Shown here in pieces: positions 1 to 5,273 of a stretch of 5,273 bases of DNA. The notes beneath the pieces are model-generated. The model was not told the DNA's origin, searched no databases, and saw nothing but the letters and a program-made list of their open reading frames with translations. Source of the stretch: DATLFA01 sp039934635 (GTDB taxonomy: Bacteria > Actinomycetota > Acidimicrobiia > Acidimicrobiales > WLNW01); NCBI GenBank assembly GCA_039934635.1, contig JBDTLT010000321.1:1-5273 (forward strand), written 5' to 3'. A program made the position numbers and the translations under genes. Every line of letters begins with the position of its first letter. Position 1 is the first letter of the stretch.

Positions 1-159
1 ACGCCGATGCGGCGCCTCGTGGTCGCGAAGCAGGCGGCCAATTCGTGGTGGGAGGCCATCGGTTTTCGCGCCGCCGCGTACCACAGCGCTGAATACCATC
101 CGCTCTATCACCAGGTGAGCGACTGGCACACGGTGAGCGAACAGGCACCCCCGAAATGA
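1..159 (+). CDS. C-terminal fragment of an unrecognised protein (5' end outside window)
   Basis: An open frame runs from the first base to a TGA at 157-159 and gives the last 52 residues of a protein that starts upstream. The fragment is rich in aromatic residues and histidine (N-S-W-W-E-A-I-G-F-R, then a Tyr/His-rich tail Y-H-P-L-Y-H, ending in P-P-K). I do not recognise the family. The N-x-W-W-E-x-I-G-F-R stretch loosely resembles the last conserved part of GNAT acetyltransferases (N-x-x-A-x-x-x-Y-x-x-x-G-F), but that is a weak hint only. The stop codon overlaps the ATG of the cupin gene (ATGA), which supports a real coding frame and suggests that the two genes are translated together. Coding frame is fairly sure; function unknown. 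Confidence 0.6.
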   Translation, partial: TPMRRLVVAKQAANSWWEAIGFRAAAYHSAEYHPLYHQVSDWHTVSEQAPPK

Positions 160-698
160 ACGGTGCGCCCAACCGCCGCGTGGTGACCGGAGTCGACGAC
201 GGCGGCCGATCGTGTGTGATCAGCGACGCCCCCGTGGCGGCGCACTACGAAGTCGCGAGTCGCGGTGGTCTCTCCGTGGCGGCTTTCTTCGAAGTGCCGA
301 TACCGGTATTCACGACACAGGACGGTGGTGACCCCGACGGCGCGCTGACGATGATCCCCGCACCAGGAGTGGCGCGGGTCATCCGCTCGTTTCTCCCCCC
401 GGACTCCGCTGCCGTCGGCGCGCCTCCGCCCGTCGAGAACGAGGGCAGCGAGAGCCGCTCGCAATACTTCGATCCCCAACGAGGCCCCGGCATGCACGCG
501 ACGCCGACGGTCGATGTGATGTTCGTGGCGTCGGGTCGCATCGATCTCGTGCTCGAGGCCGAGCGCGTTCCGCTGGCCACGGGCGACGTGGTAGTCCAAC
601 GGGGAACGTGGCATTCCTGGTCAAACCCCTACGACGACCCCTGCATCTTGGTCGGGGTCAACTTCGCCGTGGGCGACTCCTCGACTCCATCAGTCTGA
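156..698 (+). CDS. Small single-domain cupin protein
   Basis: A 180-residue soluble protein with one C-terminal cupin (double-stranded beta-helix) domain at about residues 104-172. Cupin motif 1 is seen as G-M-H114-A-T-P-T-V-D120 followed by V-x-S-G127, and motif 2 as G143-D-V-V-V-Q-R-G150-T-W-H153-S-W-S-N157. The N-terminal half, with R-R-V-V-T-G near residue 7, is typical of a cupin group common in catabolic clusters. Of the classical metal ligands only H114 and H153 are plain; the second His of the HxH pair is Thr116 and the Glu position appears to be Asp120, so metal binding may be weak, altered or absent. No signal peptide or membrane segment is visible. The start is the ATG that overlaps the upstream stop (ATGA); no strong Shine-Dalgarno precedes it, which suits translational coupling. 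It could be a small isomerase or dioxygenase-like enzyme or a ligand-sensing accessory protein; the sequence does not decide. Family call is firm, function open. Confidence 0.88.
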   Translation: MNGAPNRRVVTGVDDGGRSCVISDAPVAAHYEVASRGGLSVAAFFEVPIPVFTTQDGGDPDGALTMIPAPGVARVIRSFLPPDSAAVGAPPPVENEGSESRSQYFDPQRGPGMHATPTVDVMFVASGRIDLVLEAERVPLATGDVVVQRGTWHSWSNPYDDPCILVGVNFAVGDSSTPSV

Positions 699-725
699 AA
701 GCCGATGGGGGCGCGGTCGCGTGCG

Positions 726-748
726 GTCCTATTATCATTCAATCTTAC
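726..748 (+). promoter_or_regulatory. AT-rich leader before SDR1, possible internal promoter
   Basis: The 69-base gap between the cupin and SDR1 contains a short A/T-rich run that stands out in this GC-rich window, with -10-like hexamers TATTAT (730-735) and TATCAT (733-738). No convincing -35 box lies 16-18 bases upstream, where the sequence is nearly all G/C. It may be an extended -10 or a weak promoter giving SDR1 and downstream genes their own transcription, or simply unstructured DNA that keeps the ribosome binding site open. Weak support. Confidence 0.2.
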
Positions 749-753
749 GCGTC

Positions 754-760
754 AAGGGGA
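754..760 (+). promoter_or_regulatory. Ribosome binding site that fixes the SDR1 start
   Basis: AAGGGGA lies seven bases before the ATG at 768. It favours this start over an in-frame start at 705, which would add 21 residues unlike any SDR N-terminus, and over the ATG at 795, which has no purine-rich site in front of it. Confidence 0.6.
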
Positions 761-767
761 CCACCGT

Positions 768-1574
768 ATGGCTCTCAACCTAACCGGGCACGGCATGTTG
801 CGTCTCGACGGCAAAGTCGCGCTGGTTACCGGAGGTGGGCCGGTTGGTCACCCGTCTGCGACCGGCGAACGCGGGCCGGGTATGGGCATCGCGATGCGCC
901 TGGGTGCGCAGGGAGCGACCGTCGCTGTCAACGACATCGTTCCCGAACGGGCGCAGGAGACGGTCGATCGCATCGTCGCCGACGGCGGCACCGCGGCGGC
1001 GTTTCCCTTTGACGTTACGGACCTCGCGGCGGTGCGCCGTGGAGTTGCCGACATCGAGGTGGCCCTCGGGCCCGTCGACATCCATGTGAACAACGCGGGT
1101 CTTCCCGCGGGCTATCAACCCGCGCCGTTCCTCGATATCGATCCGTCGGAGTGGCCGGCGATGATTGATCTCAATGTGTACGGTCTGCTCAACTGCGCGA
1201 GCGTGCTACTGCCGGGAATGTGCGCGAGGGGCTTCGGTCGAGTCGTGGTCGTGTCCGCGGTGTGCGGAAGCGTCGGGCTCAACAGCGGAGTCGCCGTCTA
1301 CGGCGCGGCCAAGGGCGCACAGGTTGCGTTCATCCGGAATATGGCGCAAGAGACCGCGCGCAAGGGCGTCACGCTCAATGCAGTGGTGCTCGGCCGCCTG
1401 ACGAACCGCATCGACGACTTCGGCGATCTTCCGGCGGTCAACGATTCCGTGCCGATCGGGCGCGTCGGCACGCCGGCCGACGTCAGCGCGGCCGTGGCCT
1501 ACCTCGTTTCCGATGAAGCCGCGTGGGTGACCGGCCACGTGATGGGACTTCATGGAGGCAAGTTTACGACCTAG
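768..1574 (+). CDS. Atypical SDR-family oxidoreductase (SDR1)
   Basis: A 268-residue protein of the short-chain dehydrogenase/reductase superfamily, predicted cytosolic and NAD(P)(H)-dependent, interconverting an alcohol and a ketone on an unknown substrate. The Rossmann fold starts at L-D-G-K-V-A-L-V-T-G-G-G (13-24). The nucleotide-binding loop is stretched: eleven residues (25-35) separate T-G-G-G from G-P-G-M-G-I-A (36-42), where a classical SDR has about one. D56 at the end of strand 2 favours NAD(H). F-D-V-T-D (81-85), N-N-A-G (108-111), active-site N136 and Y178-x-x-x-K182 are present. The catalytic Ser position appears to be A164 (S163-A164-V-C-G), and the usual P-G motif is L208-G209. 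The C-terminal T-G-H-V-M-G-L-H-G-G ending is typical of SDRs. The gene follows the cupin by 69 bases and precedes the amidohydrolase by 47. Family is certain. Because of the changed motifs, activity may be altered or lost. Confidence 0.92.
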   Translation: MALNLTGHGMLRLDGKVALVTGGGPVGHPSATGERGPGMGIAMRLGAQGATVAVNDIVPERAQETVDRIVADGGTAAAFPFDVTDLAAVRRGVADIEVALGPVDIHVNNAGLPAGYQPAPFLDIDPSEWPAMIDLNVYGLLNCASVLLPGMCARGFGRVVVVSAVCGSVGLNSGVAVYGAAKGAQVAFIRNMAQETARKGVTLNAVVLGRLTNRIDDFGDLPAVNDSVPIGRVGTPADVSAAVAYLVSDEAAWVTGHVMGLHGGKFTT

Positions 1575-1609
1575 CGCGACGCAGACTCAGGAAACAACGA
1601 CGTGACCAC

Positions 1610-1616
1610 GGGAGAG
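1610..1616 (+). promoter_or_regulatory. Ribosome binding site that fixes the amidohydrolase GTG start
   Basis: GGGAGAG sits five bases before the GTG at 1622. The open frame reaches back into SDR1 to an ATG at 1523, but that extension would overlap SDR1 and encode a basic Arg-rich leader unlike this family, so the GTG is preferred. Confidence 0.55.
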
Positions 1617-1621
1617 ACAAC

Positions 1622-2857
1622 GTGACCAAGCAGTTCGACACCGCCGCACCGGGACGCCAACCCGTCTACACCCAACGGCCGCTCGAGTTCTCGGGTGCTA
1701 TCGACGCCGACGGTCACGTCCTCGAACCGGCGACGCTTTGGGAGGATTATCTCGAGGACAAGTACCAGGACCGCGCCATTCGCCTGCTGGAGAACGAGGA
1801 CGGCCTCGAGTACTTCGTGTGGGATGGGCAACCGTGGCTGCGCGGCGTGCCCGGCGTACCCGGTTTGCTCGGCACGATGGGCGACCCCGACGCGGTGCTG
1901 AGTCCCGAGCGCAAGTACATGGAGTACATGCCGTTCGGTGCGTGCGACCCTGCCGAACGGCTGGCTCTGCTCGACGACGAGAACATCGAACGCGCGCTGT
2001 TGTATCCGACGCTCGCATTGCTCTGGGAATGCGAAGTGCCCGATCCCGAGCTCTCCAATGCCTACATGCGGGCGTATAACCGGTGGTTGGCCGACTTCTG
2101 TCGTGACAGCGGTGGACGTCTCGTCGGCATTGCTCACATCTCGTTGAGCGATATCGATCGGGCGGTCGTGGAATTGCGACGCGCTGCTGACGACGGACTG
2201 CGGGGCGCGTACGTCGCCCCGTTCACGCACACACGCAAGTCGCAGGGACATCCCGACCATGACCCTTTTTGGGCGGTAGCGCAGGAGCTCGACATCCCGG
2301 TCGGGATCCATCCCACCTATGAGCCGCGCGCGGCGTCGCCATTGACTCGCTTCGACGACTTTCCCGACGTGTGGTCGTCGTCGCCGAATCCGAACGCTGC
2401 GTCGTGGTTCTACAACACGACGCAACGCCTGCGCATCGAGCAGGCCTTTCTCTCGTTCTTCGCGCACGGCACGTTCGACCGCTTCCCCCGGCTCAAGATC
2501 GGCGTCCTCGAATCCGGTTGCGGTTGGATCGGCGCCCTGCTCGACCGTATGGACACCGTGTACGAAACCGGTGCGGGCACATCGGCGCGGGGTGACGCGT
2601 CGCTTTCCATACTCCGCGAGAAGCCCAGCTTCTACTTCCGCCGTCAGTGCTTCATCTCGGGTGATCCCGACGAGACGGCGGCGCCGTACATCATGGACCA
2701 CGTCGGTATCGATCGGTTCATGTGGGCGACCGACTACCCCCATCCCGATCACTCGCCGGACTACATCGAAGCGCTGACCCGGTTCCTCGAACCGCTGAGC
2801 GATGAGAGCCGATCCCGTGTGCTCGGGCAGAACGTGATCGACGTCTACAACCTGTAA
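1622..2857 (+). CDS. Amidohydrolase-2 (ACMSD/gamma-resorcylate decarboxylase-like) family protein
   Basis: A 411-residue protein, with GTG start, of the amidohydrolase-related TIM-barrel family (PF04909 type). Known members decarboxylate or hydrolyse cyclic and aromatic acids using one divalent metal. Likely metal and active-site residues are D30-G-H32 in the opening I-D-A-D-G-H-V-L-E-P motif, H230 in H-P-T-Y-E, and D371 in W-A-T-D-Y-P-H-P-D. H-G-T-F-D-R-F-P-R-L-K-I (282-293) leads into L-E297-S-G, where many relatives have a His-x-Gly; this acidic form is typical of the long (about 380-420 residue) actinobacterial subgroup. The protein ends in G-Q-N-V-I-D-V-Y, the usual closing motif of the fold. 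No signal peptide is visible, so it is cytosolic. Placement between two SDRs and near a CoA ligase suggests a ring-cleaving, hydrolytic or decarboxylating step in a catabolic route. Family is secure; substrate and reaction type are not. Confidence 0.92.
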   Translation: MTKQFDTAAPGRQPVYTQRPLEFSGAIDADGHVLEPATLWEDYLEDKYQDRAIRLLENEDGLEYFVWDGQPWLRGVPGVPGLLGTMGDPDAVLSPERKYMEYMPFGACDPAERLALLDDENIERALLYPTLALLWECEVPDPELSNAYMRAYNRWLADFCRDSGGRLVGIAHISLSDIDRAVVELRRAADDGLRGAYVAPFTHTRKSQGHPDHDPFWAVAQELDIPVGIHPTYEPRAASPLTRFDDFPDVWSSSPNPNAASWFYNTTQRLRIEQAFLSFFAHGTFDRFPRLKIGVLESGCGWIGALLDRMDTVYETGAGTSARGDASLSILREKPSFYFRRQCFISGDPDETAAPYIMDHVGIDRFMWATDYPHPDHSPDYIEALTRFLEPLSDESRSRVLGQNVIDVYNL

Positions 2858-2874
2858 AAAGCTGGGGCACCGGC

Positions 2875-2880
2875 GGAAGG
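2875..2880 (+). promoter_or_regulatory. Ribosome binding site for SDR2
   Basis: GGAAGG lies six bases before the GTG at 2887, inside the 29-base gap after the amidohydrolase. It supports the GTG start, which places the first SDR strand at residue 8 as is usual. Confidence 0.6.
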
Positions 2881-2886
2881 CCACGC

Positions 2887-3735
2887 GTGAGTGACACATT
2901 CGAAGGCAAGGTGGCCGTCATCACGGGGGCCGCGAGCGGGATCGGCTTCGGCCTGGCCGAGCACGCGGCCGGCATCGGTATGCGTTTGGTGATGGCCGAC
3001 GTCGAAGAAGTCGCACTGCGCGACTCGGCGGAACGACTGCGGGGCACCGGCGCCGAGGTGCGCCACGTCGTCACGGACGTCTCGAGCGAGGCGTCGGTGA
3101 TGAGCCTCGCCGCAACCACCAACGAGTATTTCGGTCCGGTGTCGCTGCTGTGCAACAACGCCGGCGTAAACAGTCCCGGGCCCACATGGGAATTGACCCG
3201 CGCCGACTGGGAGTGGGTGCTCGGCGTGAACCTCTGGGGCGTGATCCACGGCATCCGCGCGTTCGTGCCCGACATGGTCGCCCGCAACGAGGGCTACGTC
3301 GTGAACACATCGTCGATGGGCGGCCTGCTCATCAGCCCTCAGATCGCGCCCTACAGCGCGAGCAAGCACGGCGTGATCGCCATCTCCGAGACGATGTGGC
3401 GCGAACTGGCCGATGCCGGCTCCAACGTCGGCGTCTCTGTCGTGTGCCCCGGGTACGTCAGCACGCGGTTGCTCGATTCGAAGCGCAACTGGCTCGACCG
3501 CTTCGGTGCACCGTTGAAGCCGCTGCCCGAGCGCGTGCCCGCCACCGACGCGCCGCCGGCGGCACAAAAGCTCGACGGTATGGCGCCGTCCGAAGCCGCC
3601 CGAATCATCTTCGACGCGGTCGCGGCTCGTCAGTTCTGGATCCTCACGCACCCGGAGCAATACGCGAGCGCCGTGCGCGAACGATTCGACGGCGTGATCG
3701 AAGCGCACGACCCGACACGATTCAAGTTTGCGTAG
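2887..3735 (+). CDS. Classical SDR-family NAD(P)-dependent oxidoreductase (SDR2)
   Basis: A 282-residue cytosolic short-chain dehydrogenase/reductase with every hallmark of a working enzyme: K-V-A-V-I-T-G-A-A-S-G-I-G (8-20) for the dinucleotide, D38 after strand 2 (M-A-D, favouring NAD(H)), T-D-V-S (63-66), N-N-A-G (90-93), and the catalytic tetrad N115, S143, Y156 and K160 (Y-S-A-S-K), followed by C-P-G-Y (187-190). The region after the PG motif (about 192-232) is a longer, Pro-rich substrate lid, and the C-terminus (F-W-I-L-T-H-P-E, 250-257) is seen in SDRs acting on bulky or hydrophobic substrates. This last point is family experience, not proof. It follows the amidohydrolase by 29 bases and appears to be the last gene of the + strand operon. 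Its final 14 bases overlap the end of the convergent ligase gene. Substrate unknown; the call as an active SDR is firm. Confidence 0.94.
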   Translation: MSDTFEGKVAVITGAASGIGFGLAEHAAGIGMRLVMADVEEVALRDSAERLRGTGAEVRHVVTDVSSEASVMSLAATTNEYFGPVSLLCNNAGVNSPGPTWELTRADWEWVLGVNLWGVIHGIRAFVPDMVARNEGYVVNTSSMGGLLISPQIAPYSASKHGVIAISETMWRELADAGSNVGVSVVCPGYVSTRLLDSKRNWLDRFGAPLKPLPERVPATDAPPAAQKLDGMAPSEAARIIFDAVAARQFWILTHPEQYASAVRERFDGVIEAHDPTRFKFA

Positions 3736-5273
3736 CCACGGTTGCGCCCTCGCGCTCGACGATCGCCGCGATCTCGGCCCGCATGAGGTCCTTGCGCAGC
3801 TTGCCGGTGGTGTTACGGGGGAGGTCCGTCCGCAACTCGAGTCGCTCGGGCAGTTTGTATGGCGCGACGTGATGCTCACGCAGAAACGCGACGACCTGGT
3901 CGAGTGTGAGGGGCGCCTCGGTTTGCACGAACGCGCAGGACCGCTCGCCGAACATTCGATCGGGCATGGCCACGATCGCCACGTCGTGCACCCACGGGTG
4001 CGTGACGAGCAGGTCTTCGACTTCCTTCGGTGAAATGTTCTCTCCGCCTCTGATGATGATGTCCTTGAGGCGGCCCGTCACCGAGAGAAAGCCTTCGGCA
4101 TCGAGGATGCCGAGATCGCCCGTGCGGAACCAGCCATCGTCAGTGAAGGCGTCGTCGTTCAACGCAGCATCGAGATACCCGGCGAACAGCTCGGGCGCTT
4201 GGCAGATGATCTCGCCGCTGGCACCCGCAGGAACGTCGCGGTGGTTCTCGTCGACTATGCGGATGCGCGACGGCCCGATGGGGCGCCCGTCGGTCGTGGC
4301 CCGATGCGTGACGTCGTCGGCAGGGCCGGTGGTGAGCGTCGGGAGTTCGGTCAGGCCGTAGCTGCGTTTGCACCAGCAACCGAGACGCGCAGTTGCCTCT
4401 TCGACGTCGGCCGGTGTGACACGAGCACCGCCCATCGAGAACAACCGCATGGTGCGAGCGGCCTCGACTCGAAACGTCGGATGGTCGAGCATGCCCCGCA
4501 AGAACACCGGCATGCCGATCTCGACGGTGACCGCTTCCTCTTCGAGCAGCTCGATCGCGCGCGCCGCGTCCCACACGTCGAGAAAGACGCAGCGCAGCCC
4601 GACGACGAGCGGCATGAGCACGCCGTACACCATGCCGCCGATGTGGGTCACCGGCATGGGCAGCAGAAGCACGTCGTCATGGCTCATCACGTGCGCGGCC
4701 GAAAGGCCCCGCACCTCGGCCAACAATGCGTTGTGCGTGTGGATGGCGCCCTTCGGTGCCGACGAGGTGCCCGAGGTGTACAGCAGCAGGCACGGGTCGT
4801 CAGCGGTCCACGTTGCAGGAGGTAGCCCTGTGGCGGCGAGGGCATCGGTCGTGTCCGTGCCGGCCAAGGCGGCATCGAGTGATGCGGCAGGGTCGACGTC
4901 GCGGACGAGATACACGATGGGCGCGGTCGGGGTCACGCTGGCGTGTAGCGCGTGGTAGTCGACGTCGCGAAACCCGCGGGGGATCACGATCGCCGATGGT
5001 TTCGCTTGCGCGTTGATCAACGTCAGCTCGTTCTCGCGCAGCGCCGGCAGCAAAGGGTTGAGAATCGCGCCGATACGAAAGGCGGCATGGCTGACGACCA
5101 CGGCTTCCCACCAATTGGGCAGCTGCATGGCGATCACCGAGCCGGGAACGATGCCGTCCGCGACGAATCGACGGGCCACGGCCGAAACCGCGCAGTCGAG
5201 TTGGGCGAAGGTGAGCCGCGTGGCGCCATCGACAATCACGACGTCGTCGGAGGCGAACGGACCGGGCAACAGG
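3722..5273 (-). CDS. Acyl-CoA synthetase (AMP-forming), cyclohexanecarboxylate-CoA ligase-like; N-terminus cut
   Basis: At least 515 residues of a class I adenylate-forming enzyme that activates a carboxylic acid with ATP to an acyl-AMP and then to the acyl-CoA. Residues are numbered from a TTG codon at 5267-5269. Visible motifs are Y-T-S-G-T-S-S-A-P-K-G (164-174, phosphate-binding loop), Y-G-L-T-E (304-308), G-W-F-R-T-G-D-L-G (379-387, ribose-binding Asp385), G-R-L-K-D-I-I-I-R-G-G-E-N-I-S-P (399-414, hinge and CoA-site region) and P-R-N-T-T-G-K490 with the catalytic Lys. The I-R-G-G-E-N-I-S-P-K-E-V-E segment and the following V-H-D-V-A-I-V-A-M-P-D recall cyclohexanecarboxylate- and other cyclic or medium-chain acid CoA ligases, but substrate cannot be fixed. 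The frame is still open at the window edge and TTG is a poor start, so a short N-terminal piece probably lies outside. It converges on SDR2. Family is certain. Confidence 0.93.
   Translation of the reverse strand, partial: LLPGPFASDDVVIVDGATRLTFAQLDCAVSAVARRFVADGIVPGSVIAMQLPNWWEAVVVSHAAFRIGAILNPLLPALRENELTLINAQAKPSAIVIPRGFRDVDYHALHASVTPTAPIVYLVRDVDPAASLDAALAGTDTTDALAATGLPPATWTADDPCLLLYTSGTSSAPKGAIHTHNALLAEVRGLSAAHVMSHDDVLLLPMPVTHIGGMVYGVLMPLVVGLRCVFLDVWDAARAIELLEEEAVTVEIGMPVFLRGMLDHPTFRVEAARTMRLFSMGGARVTPADVEEATARLGCWCKRSYGLTELPTLTTGPADDVTHRATTDGRPIGPSRIRIVDENHRDVPAGASGEIICQAPELFAGYLDAALNDDAFTDDGWFRTGDLGILDAEGFLSVTGRLKDIIIRGGENISPKEVEDLLVTHPWVHDVAIVAMPDRMFGERSCAFVQTEAPLTLDQVVAFLREHHVAPYKLPERLELRTDLPRNTTGKLRKDLMRAEIAAIVEREGATVATQT

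Noticed and set aside
108..614. Open frame of 168 codons on the - strand opposite the cupin
   Set aside because: Arg/His-rich composition with no motif, while the + strand frame encodes a clear cupin.
705..767. In-frame 21-codon N-terminal extension of SDR1
   Set aside because: It lacks a good ribosome binding site, runs through the AT-rich leader, and adds residues not seen in SDRs; AAGGGGA before 768 marks the better start.
1523..1621. In-frame upstream extension of the amidohydrolase to an ATG within SDR1
   Set aside because: It would overlap the end of SDR1 and give an Arg-rich leader; the GTG at 1622 has a well-placed GGGAGAG site.
2855..2886. Possible terminator after the amidohydrolase (run of five A after the stop codon)
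   Set aside because: No stable stem precedes it and there is no T-run; the gap is only 29 bases and carries the SDR2 ribosome binding site.
1571..2899. Long open frame (442 codons) on the - strand, antisense to the amidohydrolase
   Set aside because: Arg/Val/His-rich translation with no recognisable motif. It mirrors the codon bias of the + strand gene, which has a complete set of family motifs; a high-GC shadow frame.
2845..3879. Open frame of 344 codons on the - strand across SDR2 and the end of the ligase
   Set aside because: Low-complexity Arg/Ala/His translation without domain motifs; it overlaps two genes with firm family assignment, one on each strand.
4199..4825. Open frame of 208 codons on the + strand antisense to the ligase
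   Set aside because: No motif and Arg/His-rich composition; the - strand frame carries the full set of adenylate-forming enzyme motifs.

Overview
The window is a compact, high-GC stretch with almost no non-coding DNA. GTG start codons, strong G/C bias at third codon positions and the protein families present suggest an actinobacterium, perhaps a mycobacterial or acidimicrobial type. That assignment is inferred from style; no phylogenetic marker is present.

Five genes lie head to tail on the + strand between positions 1 and 3735. They are the last 52 codons of an unrecognised protein (1-159), a small cupin (156-698) whose ATG overlaps the upstream stop, an atypical short-chain dehydrogenase/reductase (SDR1, 768-1574), an amidohydrolase-2/ACMSD-superfamily protein (1622-2857) and a second, canonical SDR (SDR2, 2887-3735). 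Gaps are 69, 47 and 29 bases, and each gene after a gap has a purine-rich ribosome binding site. This looks like one operon, although an AT-rich patch before SDR1 could hold an internal promoter. On the - strand a class I adenylate-forming acyl-CoA synthetase (3722-5273, N-terminus cut by the window edge) converges on SDR2 and overlaps its end by 14 bp. There is no RNA gene, mobile element, CRISPR array or gene-free stretch over 300 bases.

The content fits a catabolic island for an organic acid or a cyclic or aromatic compound: an acyl-CoA ligase to activate a carboxylic acid, two SDRs for alcohol/ketone redox steps, an amidohydrolase-fold enzyme for C-C or ring cleavage or decarboxylation, and a cupin that may be a small accessory enzyme or sensor. 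The substrate cannot be read from the sequence. The most unusual element is SDR1, which has a stretched glycine-rich nucleotide-binding loop, alanine where the catalytic serine is expected and leucine in place of the conserved proline of the PG motif, yet keeps the Tyr-Lys pair. No clearly new defence, mobile or RNA-based system is visible.
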